From assembly GCA_947498125.1 (NCBI GenBank), contig CANMJH010000001.1, positions 806,001 to 870,000 on the forward strand: DNA of 64,000 nucleotides, read 5' to 3'. This DNA comes from an uncultured Nioella sp. (GTDB lineage: Bacteria > Pseudomonadota > Alphaproteobacteria > Rhodobacterales > Rhodobacteraceae). A program made the position numbers and the translations under genes. Position 1 is the stretch's first letter. Every line of letters starts with the position of its first letter. Below are positions 45,350 through 54,029 of this stretch, in pieces. The notes under the pieces were generated by a model. It saw nothing but the letters and a program-made list of their open reading frames with translations. It was not told where the DNA came from and searched no databases.

Positions 45350-46329
45350 GCCGCCACCTCGGATGCAGGCAACAATGCAGTTGGCAACAGCCTTAGAACC
45401 TCATCAGGTGTCGTTGCGGTCAAAATCTCACGCCGCAGTGCGGGGCCGCTCCCAATCTCGTCCATATACCATCCCAAATGTTTGCGCGCGTTCTTTAGCC
45501 CGAGCGGAAGACCATAAAAGTCCAGCACTGCCTTGTAATGATCCGAGACCATCTGGGTCAGTGCCTCCCCGGTTGGAACATTGGGCGCGGGCGCGCCAAA
45601 AAGATCATGGGCAATCTGCTGTAAGATCCACGGGCGCCCCTGCGCACCGCGTCCGATCATGACGCCATCGGCGCCAGAGGCCTCTAGTGCAGCCTTGGCA
45701 GACACGCTGTCGGTGATGTCGCCATTGGCGATAACCGGAATTGATACGGCCTGCTTCACGGCGCGAATAGCAGCCCAATCGGCGCGGCCCTTGTAGAACT
45801 GACAGCGCGTGCGCCCATGAATGGTGATCATCTTGATGCCCGCCGCTTCGGCCCGCAAAGCCAGTTCTGGCGCATTCAAAAGGTCGTCATCCCAACCAAG
45901 CCGGGTTTTCAGCGTCACAGGAACCGACACGGCCCCCACAACGGCTTTGATCAGCGTCTCTGCATGATCAAGGTCGCGCATCAGGGCCGAGCCGGAATAG
46001 CCGTTGACCACCTTCTTAGCGGGGCAGCCCATATTGATATCGATAAACCGAGCGCCCTGCGCTTCGGCTATTTCAGCAGCTTGTGCCATCCAATGCGCTT
46101 CGCGGCCCGCAAGTTGAACAGAGGTCCGTTCCTGTCCAAACCCAAGTTCGGCCCGTGCTCTGACCGATGGTTTAGCCTGCACCATTTCCTGGCTGGCCAC
46201 CATTTCGGACACGACAAGACCGGCGCCAAAGCTCTGTACCAAATTGCGAAAAGGCAAATCCGTAATACCCGCCAAAGGCGCTAAAAGCACCGGCGGGGTG
46301 AGTTCGGAGTTTGCCAGCAAAATGGACAA
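45346..46329 (-). CDS. dusB: tRNA-dihydrouridine synthase (NifR3 family)
   Basis: A 327-residue flavoenzyme that reduces uridines in the tRNA D-loop. It has LLAPLAGITDLPFR at the N-terminus, the catalytic Cys in NMGCPAKKV near residue 100, HGRTRCQFYKG and GRGAQGRPW. It is the first gene of the dusB-ntrB-ntrC operon. In Rhodobacter the homologue was named nifR3 because of this position. Confidence 0.95.
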   Translation of the reverse strand: MSILLANSELTPPVLLAPLAGITDLPFRNLVQSFGAGLVVSEMVASQEMVQAKPSVRARAELGFGQERTSVQLAGREAHWMAQAAEIAEAQGARFIDINMGCPAKKVVNGYSGSALMRDLDHAETLIKAVVGAVSVPVTLKTRLGWDDDLLNAPELALRAEAAGIKMITIHGRTRCQFYKGRADWAAIRAVKQAVSIPVIANGDITDSVSAKAALEASGADGVMIGRGAQGRPWILQQIAHDLFGAPAPNVPTGEALTQMVSDHYKAVLDFYGLPLGLKNARKHLGWYMDEIGSGPALRREILTATTPDEVLRLLPTALLPASEVAA

Positions 46330-46375
46330 ATGATTAATCCTTGTGCAATCACATAAAGATGTAGGAGGTTTCCTT

Positions 46376-46516
46376 GTGGACCGAAAGGCTTTTGGGCAGG
46401 TTTTTGACAGATCAAATGCATATGCCTGTTATTTAATCATTGTCGCTTGCCAGATAAGCAAGATTGTACCTTTTCCGCATTCGCCCTATCACCTTGCTCA
46501 TGAGCGATGCAGTTGA
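46376..46516 (+). CDS. possible small upstream ORF with strong Shine-Dalgarno
   Basis: A 46-codon ORF from a GTG at 46376 with AGGAGG seven bases upstream. It reads [20 protein letters not shown] and runs past the ispDF start, ending 14 bp inside it in another frame. No family recognised; three Cys and a hydrophobic middle. The strong ribosome binding site is the only support. It overlaps a candidate promoter for ispDF, so it may not be translated. Confidence 0.25.
   Translation: MDRKAFGQVFDRSNAYACYLIIVACQISKIVPFPHSPYHLAHERCS
46404..46432 (+). promoter_or_regulatory. candidate sigma-70 promoter for ispDF
   Basis: TTGACA at 46404-46409, a 17-base spacer and TGTTAT at 46427-46432, about 68 bp before the ispDF ATG. 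The -35 hexamer is perfect and the spacing ideal. It lies in the dusB/ispDF divergent region. Confidence 0.45.
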
Positions 46517-47675
46517 CAAACCCCCCTCTAAAACTTTCGCCGCATTAATCGTTGCGGCAGGGCGCGGAACGAGGATGGGCGGTGATATTCCAAAGCAATA
46601 TCAGCCTCTTAACGGCGACCCTATCCTTATGCGTACCCTACGCGCCTTTGCCGATCATCCGCAGATCTTCACAATTTCGATCGTCTACAATCCAAGCGAT
46701 TCCGTTCACTTGCAGCCTTTGGTTGATAAATTGGACATGACCGTTGCCAAAATAGCAGGCGGCCCGACTCGCGATGCGTCGGTTCGGGCTGGGCTTGAAG
46801 CGCTCAAGGATGACGTCACCCATGTCTTGATCCATGACGCAGCGCGCCCTTTGATCAGTTCTGCCGTGATTGACGCCGTGATTGATGCGCTCGAGTCATA
46901 TGATGGCGCTGCGCCGGGCTTGCCCGTGCATGATGCGCTTTGGTTTGGTGACGAAACCGTTCAGGACATTCGCCCCCGCGACGGCCTTTTTCGGGCGCAA
47001 ACCCCGCAAGGCTTTGACCTCAGTGCCATCCGCGCTGCACATGCCGCCTATTCCGGCCCTGCTGCCGATGATGTGCAGGTTGCATTGGCCGCCGGTCTTT
47101 CGGTTGCCATCACCAAAGGCGATGAGAACAATCTAAAACTGACACGGCCCGAGGATACCATACGCGCCGAGAAGATTCTGGAAAGCCAAGAGATGATCGA
47201 TATCAGAACTGGAAATGGGTTTGACGTGCACCGGTTTGGCGCTGGCGATCATGTCATGTTGGCTGGCGTAAAGATCCCGCATTCGCGCGGCCTTCAGGGG
47301 CATTCGGACGCGGATGTTGGCCTGCACACTGTCACCGACGCCATCTATGGCGCATTGGCAAAAGGCGATATCGGCACGCATTTTCCGCCCTCTGATCCGC
47401 AATGGAAGGGCGCCGAAAGCCATATCTTTCTGACCCACGCCGCCGATATGGCCCGCGAGATGGGCTATGTGATCTCGCATGTTGATCTGACATTTCTTTG
47501 CGAACGCCCTAAGATCGTGCCTCATTCGGCAGCCATGCGAGACAGTCTTGCGGCGCTTTTGCAAATTGACGTAGGGCGCGTCTCGGTCAAAGCAACAACA
47601 ACCGAGCGTCTTGGCTTTACAGGCCGCGAAGAAGGCATCGCCGCAATGGCCACAGCAACATTGGTGAAATCATGA
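46500..47675 (+). CDS. ispDF: bifunctional IspD/IspF of the MEP isoprenoid pathway
   Basis: A fusion of about 391 residues. The N-terminal half is 2-C-methyl-D-erythritol 4-phosphate cytidylyltransferase: [19 protein letters not shown], with HDAARPLI. The C-terminal half is 2-C-methyl-D-erythritol 2,4-cyclodiphosphate synthase: [25 protein letters not shown] and [11 protein letters not shown]. The frame extends upstream to 46464 from a TTG, but the ATG at 46500 is preferred. IspDF fusions are usual in alphaproteobacteria. Its 3' end overlaps pgpA by four bases. Confidence 0.95.
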   Translation: MSDAVDKPPSKTFAALIVAAGRGTRMGGDIPKQYQPLNGDPILMRTLRAFADHPQIFTISIVYNPSDSVHLQPLVDKLDMTVAKIAGGPTRDASVRAGLEALKDDVTHVLIHDAARPLISSAVIDAVIDALESYDGAAPGLPVHDALWFGDETVQDIRPRDGLFRAQTPQGFDLSAIRAAHAAYSGPAADDVQVALAAGLSVAITKGDENNLKLTRPEDTIRAEKILESQEMIDIRTGNGFDVHRFGAGDHVMLAGVKIPHSRGLQGHSDADVGLHTVTDAIYGALAKGDIGTHFPPSDPQWKGAESHIFLTHAADMAREMGYVISHVDLTFLCERPKIVPHSAAMRDSLAALLQIDVGRVSVKATTTERLGFTGREEGIAAMATATLVKS

Positions 47676-48160
47676 CCCGCCTCATTTCGACGTTCTTCTA
47701 TGTTGGCCTGCTGCGCCCTGCCCCCGGCACTTGGGGCAGCTTGGCGGCGATTCCAGCGGCGTGGGGCCTGCACGCAATTGGCGGCTTTCTTGCGTTGGTC
47801 CTAGGCACGGTGGCGGTTGCCCTAATCGGCTGGTGGGCCACGAAAGTAGAAACCGATGCCAGCGGCATTGAAGACCCTGCCGAGATCGTCATTGATGAGG
47901 TCCTGGGCATGTTCCTTGCGCTTTGGCCCGTCTCTTACGGGGCCATGTTTGCCGCAACGGGGTTCTGGTCGCTTTACCCCGGTATCATTGTTGCCTTCCT
48001 GACCTTCCGCCTGTTCGACATCTGGAAACCCGGCCCGGTTGGATATGCCGACCGCAGGGGCGACGCGCTTGGCGTGATGCTGGATGACGCGATTGCGGGC
48101 GGCATGGCGATGATGGTTGTCTGTGTCGCGGCCGTTCTGGCCCATCTTCCGCTGCTATGA
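47672..48160 (+). CDS. pgpA: phosphatidylglycerophosphatase A
   Basis: A 162-residue membrane enzyme that dephosphorylates phosphatidylglycerol phosphate to phosphatidylglycerol. Motifs include [25 protein letters not shown] and [13 protein letters not shown], with several membrane helices. It overlaps ispDF upstream and the CinA-C gene downstream, forming a three-gene coupled unit. Confidence 0.92.
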   Translation: MTRLISTFFYVGLLRPAPGTWGSLAAIPAAWGLHAIGGFLALVLGTVAVALIGWWATKVETDASGIEDPAEIVIDEVLGMFLALWPVSYGAMFAATGFWSLYPGIIVAFLTFRLFDIWKPGPVGYADRRGDALGVMLDDAIAGGMAMMVVCVAAVLAHLPLL

Positions 48161-48627
48161 ACGCCAAAACTGTCATCGAGGCGCTGTTGGCGCGCGGGTG
48201 GATGATGGCAACCGCCGAAAGCTGCACCGGCGGGCTCATCGCGGGCGCCATGACCGAGGTGGCGGGCAGTTCTGCTGTCTTTGATCGCGGGTTTGTCACT
48301 TATTCGAATGACGCAAAGGAAAAGATGATTGGCGTCTTACCCGCCACGCTTGACGCATTTGGCGCGGTTTCAGAGGAGGTCGCCGCCGAAATGGCCAATG
48401 GCGCGCTGGCCCGGTCAGAGGCGCAGATCGCCGTATCGGTCACGGGCATTGCTGGCCCAGGGGGATCGGATCATAAGCCCGAAGGGCGGGTCTGCTTTGG
48501 TGTCGCAACGAAAGACCGGACCATCACCGAAACGGTCGAGTTCGGTGCAGTGGGCCGCGCCAATGTCAGGGCAAAAACGGTGGCGCATGCCTTAGCGCTG
48601 GTCGCGCGCGCAGCCTCCATAAACTGA
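48157..48627 (+). CDS. CinA C-terminal domain protein (nicotinamide-nucleotide amidase type)
   Basis: A 156-residue single-domain protein of the CinA-C/PncC family. Visible motifs are TAESCTGGLIAG, GFVTYSNDAKEKMIGV, VSVTGIAGPGG and PEGRVCFG. Enzymes of this family deamidate NMN to nicotinate mononucleotide. It lacks the N-terminal MoCF domain of full-length CinA. It overlaps pgpA by four bases and is the last gene of that unit. Confidence 0.9.
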   Translation: MNAKTVIEALLARGWMMATAESCTGGLIAGAMTEVAGSSAVFDRGFVTYSNDAKEKMIGVLPATLDAFGAVSEEVAAEMANGALARSEAQIAVSVTGIAGPGGSDHKPEGRVCFGVATKDRTITETVEFGAVGRANVRAKTVAHALALVARAASIN

Positions 48628-48644
48628 CTTCTTTTGCATCATTG

Positions 48645-48671
48645 GACTAATTTTGCGCCTATTTTTTAGTC
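48645..48671. promoter_or_regulatory. inverted repeat upstream of amtB
   Basis: GACTAA at 48645-48650 and TTAGTC at 48666-48671 form a 6-bp inverted repeat with a 15-base spacer, about 120 bp ahead of amtB. It does not match the NtrC consensus; binding is speculative. Confidence 0.25.
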
Positions 48672-48787
48672 ATTACGCAATATGCTCATATTTAGGGCGC
48701 CGAATTTGCATGTCTGCCCTTTCTTTTTGCACCCCACACGCCACACCCCGCCTCAACCAAATTTGAACGGGAAAGAGGAATGGGGAT

Positions 48788-49969
48788 ATGAACGGAGCCG
48801 ATACCGCGTGGATTATCGTTGCCACGGCGCTTGTATTGTTCATGACATTGCCGGGACTGGCGCTGTTTTACGGCGGTCTGGTCCGGGCCCGAAATGTTTT
48901 GAGCGTCTTTATGCATTGCTATGCAATTGCCTGCCTGATGAGTGTCCTATGGCTGATCGCGGGCTATTCTATCGCCTTTGGCGGCGGCACTTCGGGGTTC
49001 TGGGGCGGGTTTGACCGTGTCTTTTTGAACGGCGTCACGGCAGATAGCCTGTCGGGCACCCTGCCCGAGGTTCTGTTCTTTGCCTTCCAGATGACGTTCG
49101 CGATCATCACCCCGGCCCTGATTGTCGGTGCTTATGTCGAACGCATTGGCTTTGGGTTTGTCCTGCTTTTCTCAAGCCTTTGGATGCTGCTGTGCTACGC
49201 ACCCGTTGTGCATTGGGTCTGGGGCGGCGGCTTTCTTGCGGATGGCGGTATCTTTGGCGACACAGGCGTGCGCGACTTTGCAGGTGGCATTGTGGTGCAT
49301 GAAACGGCTGGTCTTGCGGCCCTCATCATCGCTGTCTTCCTTGGGCCACGGAGAAATCAGACCACACCTCCGCATAACCCCGGCTTTGTCATGATCGGCG
49401 CCGCGATGCTTTGGGTCGGTTGGTTCGGTTTTAACGGCGGCTCGCAACTTGCCGCAGATGGCGGCGCGGCGATGGCGCTGACGGTCACGCATATTTCTGC
49501 GGCTACAGCATCGCTGAGCTGGGGCCTGTGGGAACGGATCAAATACGGCAAAACCTCGCTTGTGGGCGTTGTCACCGGCACGATCGCGGGCCTTGCCTCT
49601 ATCACGCCTGCATCAGGTTTCGTGGGTCCGGTTGAGGCACTTATCATTGGTGCGGTTGCCGGTATTCTGTGCCAAGAAGCGGTGAACCTTATCCGCAATG
49701 GCCTGAAAATCGACGACACGCTGGATGTCTTTGCCGTTCACGGCGTTGGCGGCATCTTCGGCACAATCATGATTGCCGTCTTTGGCGCAGGCTCGTTCGC
49801 TGCCCAGTTGGGATCGCTTGCCATCGTGGGTGTCTTTACGGTGGTCGTTACGGTTGTGTTGGTCTTTGTTGTCAAAGCCATCACCCCGCTGCGCGTCGAC
49901 GAAGAAACCGAAGTGAACGGTCTTGATCTGGCCGTGCATGGCGAACGTGCCTACGACATGTCGAGCTGA
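48788..49969 (+). CDS. amtB: ammonium transporter
   Basis: A 393-residue Amt-family channel with about eleven membrane helices. It has LPGLALFYGGLVR in the first helix, the gate region with FAFQMTFAI, the first pore His in GIVVHETAGLAALI and the second in VFAVHGVGGIFGT. It lacks a cleavable signal peptide. No glnK lies upstream in the 160-bp gap or downstream. Start ATG has AAAGAGG about eight bases before it. A strong terminator follows. Confidence 0.95.
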   Translation: MNGADTAWIIVATALVLFMTLPGLALFYGGLVRARNVLSVFMHCYAIACLMSVLWLIAGYSIAFGGGTSGFWGGFDRVFLNGVTADSLSGTLPEVLFFAFQMTFAIITPALIVGAYVERIGFGFVLLFSSLWMLLCYAPVVHWVWGGGFLADGGIFGDTGVRDFAGGIVVHETAGLAALIIAVFLGPRRNQTTPPHNPGFVMIGAAMLWVGWFGFNGGSQLAADGGAAMALTVTHISAATASLSWGLWERIKYGKTSLVGVVTGTIAGLASITPASGFVGPVEALIIGAVAGILCQEAVNLIRNGLKIDDTLDVFAVHGVGGIFGTIMIAVFGAGSFAAQLGSLAIVGVFTVVVTVVLVFVVKAITPLRVDEETEVNGLDLAVHGERAYDMSS

Positions 49970-49987
49970 CCTAAGCTGCAAATCCAT

Positions 49988-50017
49988 AAAAACGGGCTCC
50001 TGTCGGGGCCCGTTTTT
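49988..50017 (+). terminator. Rho-independent terminator of amtB
   Basis: AAAAACGGGC pairs perfectly with GCCCGTTTTT across a ten-base loop, giving a GC-rich core flanked by A and T runs. It sits 19 bp after the amtB stop. Confidence 0.85.
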
Positions 50018-50197
50018 CGTTGCCTGCGCCACCTTTACCCTGTGACGAACACGCGGTCGTTCACGCGCAACAGACGAAGCTCCCATCGGGAAAGTTCATT
50101 TTGACAAGTCGTCTATTGGCGGGGTAGCGTCGGCACCAGCACCGATGTTGGGATATGGTTTTTTTCAACCCCTGTGCCCAACTCGGAGGATATATCG

Positions 50198-50491
50198 ATG
50201 AAACGCCGCCTTATTATCGGCCTCGCATTTGCGGGGCTGCTGCCCATGAGTGCCAATGCACAACAAACTGATGCGCTTGCGGGCTGTCTCCGTGGCTGCT
50301 CTTATTACGAAGTCGACTGCCCAGCGGAGAGAGAGCAGCAAATAAGACAATCTGACGCATTGTTCCTACGTACCGGCGATGAATCAGTTTTGCTCTGTAC
50401 AGACCCCCCATTCTGCCCAGAGGTCTTTCAAATCTGTACCGATGGATGGAACCAATGCCGCTCTGAATGCAGAGCCATGCATGGATCTTAA
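50198..50491 (+). CDS. small secreted cysteine-rich protein
   Basis: A 97-residue protein. The ATG at 50198 has GGAGG eight bases upstream and begins a clear signal peptide (MKRRLIIGLAFAGLL, cleavage after ANA-QQ). The mature domain of about 75 residues has eight Cys in the pattern CLRGC, DC, LC, FC, IC, QC, EC, suggesting four disulfides. I recognise no family. It stands alone between amtB and the carboxymuconolactone-decarboxylase-like gene. Confidence 0.72.
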   Translation: MKRRLIIGLAFAGLLPMSANAQQTDALAGCLRGCSYYEVDCPAEREQQIRQSDALFLRTGDESVLLCTDPPFCPEVFQICTDGWNQCRSECRAMHGS

Positions 50492-50543
50492 ATTGCTAAC
50501 CGCGTCCTAAGACGAGCCTCGTTTCTGTTTGGTGATAGCGATT

Positions 50544-50564
50544 GCGACAAATTCTGATTGTCGC
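50544..50564. promoter_or_regulatory. candidate operator inverted repeat
   Basis: GCGACAA and TTGTCGC form a perfect 7-bp inverted repeat with a 7-base spacer, 50 bp before the downstream start. A short GCGCC-TT-GGCGC palindrome follows at 50571-50582. Could be a regulator site; unproved. Confidence 0.35.
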
Positions 50565-50613
50565 GCCGTAGCGCCTTGGCGCATAGTCCCCTTAATTAAC
50601 AGGAGGATATCTC

Positions 50614-51207
50614 ATGGCGCGTATTACGCCCCTGACCGTTGACGAACTACCAGAAGAGCTGGCCCCAAGCGTAGAGGCCTATAACAAGACAATGGGCGGG
50701 CCGCCGAATTCCTTCCGCACAATGGCCCGCAAGCCGAAAATTGCGGCAGCCTATGGCGCATTGCAAAAAGCCATAGGGATGTCCCTGACCATCGCGCCCG
50801 AGCTGCGGTTTATGATGTTTTTGCTGCAAAGCCAGAACAATGGCTGCCTTTATTGTCAGGCCCATTCGGTGTCATTTCTGGCCAAGAACGGCAATATGTC
50901 GGAAGAGAAAATTGCCGCGCTTTGGGACTATGAAACCAGCGACCTATTCACCGAATCCGAACGCGCGGGCCTGCGCTTTGCCCTTGCCGTATCTTCACGC
51001 CCCAATGCAGCGACGGATGCCGATTTCGATGCCCTGAAGGAGCATTTTTCCGAAGATCAGATTGTCGAGATGGTGGCCTGCCTGTCCATCGGCTCGTTCC
51101 TCAACACATGGAATGACACGATGGCAACGGTGCTGGAGGAAGGCTCGGCCACAACGGCTGAGGCCAATTTGGGTGCCCGCGGCTGGACCCGTGGCAAACA
51201 TGTTTAA
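50614..51207 (+). CDS. carboxymuconolactone decarboxylase/AhpD-like peroxidase-related protein
   Basis: A 197-residue all-helical protein of the AhpD-like superfamily. It has the redox motif CLYCQAHS near residues 77-84 (CxxC with a following His), as in peroxidase-related enzymes of this fold. AGGAGG precedes the ATG. The physiological substrate is unclear; an alkylhydroperoxidase or thiol-disulfide role is typical. An inverted repeat lies just upstream. Confidence 0.85.
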   Translation: MARITPLTVDELPEELAPSVEAYNKTMGGPPNSFRTMARKPKIAAAYGALQKAIGMSLTIAPELRFMMFLLQSQNNGCLYCQAHSVSFLAKNGNMSEEKIAALWDYETSDLFTESERAGLRFALAVSSRPNAATDADFDALKEHFSEDQIVEMVACLSIGSFLNTWNDTMATVLEEGSATTAEANLGARGWTRGKHV

Positions 51208-51242
51208 ACCTGCCTAAAGACTGGAACGCCAATCGCGTGGTA

Positions 51243-51296
51243 GCGCCGGTCCGAGGGGTGGCGCACTCGCGCCGCCCCGTGGGGGCGGACCGGCGC
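51243..51296. repeat. long GC-rich inverted repeat (hairpin)
   Basis: An 11-bp perfect stem (GCGCCGGTCCG with CGGACCGGCGC) closes an inner GGGGTGGCGC/GCGCCGCCCC stem containing one G-T pair. The 3' arm carries a short bulge. It is intergenic, between two convergent genes. Confidence 0.6.
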
Positions 51297-51322
51297 GGCC
51301 CAACATTTCATGTTGGACGCTT

Positions 51323-51347
51323 TTCACAAGAGTTTTGTGAAGTTTTT
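51323..51347 (+). terminator. terminator-like hairpin with T run
   Basis: TTCACAA pairs with TTGTGAA across five bases, then G and five T. A second hairpin, CCAACAT/ATGTTGG at 51300-51316, lies just before it. Probably ends the AhpD-like transcript. Confidence 0.5.
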
Positions 51348-51354
51348 GGATCGC

Positions 51355-51798
51355 TCAAGTCCCGTAAAGCTCCTCTGCCCGCGCCTCAAAAGAGCGGACA
51401 ATTCGGGTCATGGCCTCATGAAAGAACAGACCAGCCGCGCCTTGCAGGATCTTGTTTTTAAACTCGAAATCTACATCAAAGCTGACATTTGATCCGCCCT
51501 CCGCAGGCGTAAATTCCCAGTTGGATCGCATGTATTTGAACGGCCCGTCGATATATTCGGTTTCGATCCGGCGCCCGTCGATCAACAACACCCGGCTGCC
51601 AAATCGCTCGCGGAACATTTTGAAGCCAATGACCAGATCGGCCATCATCTCTTCCCCGCCTTCAATGGGCGTGACCGAGCGCACCCGCGCCGCAATCGTC
51701 CATGGAATAAACTCAGGATAACGCGCGACATCCGCGACCAGCCCGAAAAGCTGCTCGGGGCTATAGGGTAAAAACTTGGTCTCGGCGTGGTTGGGCAT
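51355..51798 (-). CDS. RatA/Coq10-family START-domain protein
   Basis: A 147-residue protein beginning [32 protein letters not shown], the recognisable opening of the Coq10/RatA-type polyketide-cyclase family. It probably binds ubiquinone or a related hydrophobic ligand; some members were named RatA for effects on ribosomes. It is convergent with the AhpD-like gene and divergent from hpt. No toxin-antitoxin partner is next to it. Confidence 0.85.
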   Translation of the reverse strand: MPNHAETKFLPYSPEQLFGLVADVARYPEFIPWTIAARVRSVTPIEGGEEMMADLVIGFKMFRERFGSRVLLIDGRRIETEYIDGPFKYMRSNWEFTPAEGGSNVSFDVDFEFKNKILQGAAGLFFHEAMTRIVRSFEARAEELYGT

Positions 51799-51892
51799 GT
51801 CTATTAGCTGTTTCCTTGGCTCGGCCCGGTGTCCTAGAGTTAGACAGGGAAATCAAGATGATCGCGCGGGCAATTCCACAGATGGGGGCGAT

Positions 51893-52435
51893 ATGGCGCA
51901 GAAAGAATATGTTGTCGACAAGTTGATCTCGGCAAAGGCAATCGCAGCACGGATCGAGGATCTGGCCCGCGAGATTGAGGCAGAATTTAAAGGCACCGAC
52001 AAATTGGTGGTCGTGGGGCTGTTGCGAGGCTCCTTCGTCTTCATCGCCGATCTGGTGCGAGAGCTGGAGCTGCCGGTTGAGGTGGATTTCCTTGAAACCT
52101 CCTCTTACGGCAATTCGATGGAAAGCAGCCGCGAGGTGCGGATTTTGAAAGATATCCGGGGCGAGATAGAGGGCCGGGACGTGCTGGTCGTTGAAGACAT
52201 CGTCGATACCGGCCACACGCTGACCCATGTGATCCACCTTCTGGAAAGCCGCAATCCAAAACGACTGGAAACCATTGCCCTTTTGGACAAACCCTCGCGC
52301 CGCGAAGTGGATGTGAAGGCAAGCTGGACCGGCTTTGAAATCCCAGATGAATTTGTCGTCGGCTACGGCATTGATTTCGCTCAACGAAACCGGAGCCTGC
52401 CCTTCATCGGCAAAGTGCGGTTTTTGGAAGAATGA
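51893..52435 (+). CDS. hpt: hypoxanthine phosphoribosyltransferase
   Basis: A 180-residue purine-salvage enzyme. The PRPP-binding loop is [14 protein letters not shown] near residues 97-110; [12 protein letters not shown] and the C-terminal [15 protein letters not shown] are typical. The frame extends upstream to 51776, but the ATG at 51893 gives the family N-terminus. It lies upstream of the leucine-rich-repeat gene by about 16 bp. Confidence 0.93.
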   Translation: MAQKEYVVDKLISAKAIAARIEDLAREIEAEFKGTDKLVVVGLLRGSFVFIADLVRELELPVEVDFLETSSYGNSMESSREVRILKDIRGEIEGRDVLVVEDIVDTGHTLTHVIHLLESRNPKRLETIALLDKPSRREVDVKASWTGFEIPDEFVVGYGIDFAQRNRSLPFIGKVRFLEE

Positions 52436-52451
52436 GTAAAGGCGGTGCGGG

Positions 52452-53900
52452 ATGAGTGAAGCGGACGATTATCAAGAAGCAAAAGCTCGGATTGCCAAAG
52501 CAAAAGCTGATGGCGCGCAGGAATTGGACTTTCGGGGGCTAAGTGACCTCACTCAATTGCCCCCAGAAATCGCGGATATTGATCTGACGTCACTCGACCT
52601 TAATGGCACCCAGATCAGCGATATTTCCGTGCTGGAAGGCATGACGGGGATGACGACGCTCGACCTCGGTGGCACCCGGATCAGCGATATCTCTGCGCTG
52701 AAAGGTATGGCGGGGATGACCTCGCTCTTCCTTGGGAACACACAGATCAGCGATATCGCTGTGCTGAGAGGGATGACAGGGATGACTGCGCTCTACCTCG
52801 ACGGCACAGGGGTCACAGATATCTCTGCCCTGCAGGAGATGACCGAGATAACCACGCTCTACTTGAGTGATGCTCAGATCAGTGACTTGCGTGTCTTACT
52901 CAATTTGACAAAACTTGAATCGCCGTCAAATCCCGGACATTGGGTTTCTTTCACTGGCATCCCGGCATTGTCCCTTGATCCGACCCTCGCTGAAATTGCT
53001 GAGATCACCGACATCAAAGAACGCGCGAGCAAACTTTTTGCCCGGCTGCGCGAAGTTAAGGATGAATGGCCGCTGATCCCTGACGCAGGTCCTGAGCAAA
53101 TCGGAACGCCGCGGGTCAAGCTGATGGGGGACCGTGTTGAGCTGCTCCATTCTCATCCGAATGCCGACGAAATTGCCGACCCGGTTAAACAAAAAACCCT
53201 AGAGCGTCTGCGCGATGCGGTCGACCGTATGGTTCGGGTCGGAAATAGATACCCCGATATTGATGATATCGCCCGTGGGCTTGCCCGAAGGATCGAACCC
53301 GATCTCAGCGAAATTGATCTTTTCGAAGTGCACCTAGACCTGGAAATTACACGCGGAATATATGAGCGGCGTAATGAACGGCAGGGCGAGGACGTCCTGG
53401 AGCCCGAAGCCGTTAGCGCGCTGGAACGTGTCACGATGATTGGACCGGGCCTGACCCTCGATAACGAGCAGGTTGAACGGCTTGAAGAACGTCGTGCGCG
53501 GTATTCTGATAGCAAACCCGGCAAACCCGATCGTGATGCACAGGATGCGCTTTCGCAAAGTGTGGCGGGGAATGAGCGTGTCTTTGGCGATGATCTCCGA
53601 GCATTAGAGGACCGTCTGGCACAACTAGATCAAAAGACTGATCGATTGCTATCCGTACAATCAGACGGAAACCGCAATGTCATTCAAGTTGTTGGAATGA
53701 CAGTCGCAACGGGTGTGTTCTGGGGCGTCGCTGGCGGCCCTCTCTCCTCGGTTGGCACATCCGGGATGGAATGGCTGGTCGCCAATTCGGATACGATCCT
53801 AATCCTTGCACCGCAGTGGGGTGAAGCCTTTAAGGCGTGGATTACGCCAATAATCATGCGATCGCGTGAGGCGTCAGCCTCCTTGCCGCGCCGAAAGTGA
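52452..53900 (+). CDS. leucine-rich-repeat protein with C-terminal hydrophobic region
   Basis: A 482-residue protein. Residues about 46-155 contain five 22-residue leucine-rich repeats (LDLxGTxISDIS type, similar to internalin/SDS22 repeats). A helical, charged middle (about 190-400) follows, with DLRALEDRLAQLDQ as a likely coiled coil. The C-terminus has a hydrophobic segment (VGMTVATGVFWGVAGG) near residue 415. No signal peptide is evident. Function unknown; protein-protein binding is likely for the repeats. It follows hpt closely on the same strand. Confidence 0.75.
   Translation: MSEADDYQEAKARIAKAKADGAQELDFRGLSDLTQLPPEIADIDLTSLDLNGTQISDISVLEGMTGMTTLDLGGTRISDISALKGMAGMTSLFLGNTQISDIAVLRGMTGMTALYLDGTGVTDISALQEMTEITTLYLSDAQISDLRVLLNLTKLESPSNPGHWVSFTGIPALSLDPTLAEIAEITDIKERASKLFARLREVKDEWPLIPDAGPEQIGTPRVKLMGDRVELLHSHPNADEIADPVKQKTLERLRDAVDRMVRVGNRYPDIDDIARGLARRIEPDLSEIDLFEVHLDLEITRGIYERRNERQGEDVLEPEAVSALERVTMIGPGLTLDNEQVERLEERRARYSDSKPGKPDRDAQDALSQSVAGNERVFGDDLRALEDRLAQLDQKTDRLLSVQSDGNRNVIQVVGMTVATGVFWGVAGGPLSSVGTSGMEWLVANSDTILILAPQWGEAFKAWITPIIMRSREASASLPRRK
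52587..52916 (+). repeat. five tandem 66-bp coding repeats
   Basis: The repeats encode the leucine-rich units of the gene above. DNA identity between adjacent units is visibly high, with recurring CAGATCAGCGATAT-like words, suggesting expansion by unequal recombination or slippage. Confidence 0.75.
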
Positions 53901-54029
53901 TTACAAGATTTAGGGTAACCCCCTATTTCGGAACATCCCCTGTGCATCTCACAGTTTCGTGAGGGCCTTGCGTCATCCGGCACCTTTGCATCAAGCTACT
54001 TTCATACAGTATCGCTTTAGGAGTTGATC

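Noticed and set aside
46464-46499. Upstream extension of ispDF from a TTG
   Set aside because: The ATG at 46500 yields the normal IspD N-terminus. The extension [12 protein letters not shown] has no counterpart in the family.
51355-51798. RatA toxin of a toxin-antitoxin pair
   Set aside because: The Coq10/RatA family name is historical. No antitoxin-like gene is adjacent, so a quinone-binding role is more likely.
52587-52916. Tandem repeats resembling a CRISPR array
   Set aside because: The units are coding, in frame, 66 bp without unique spacers, and encode leucine-rich repeats.
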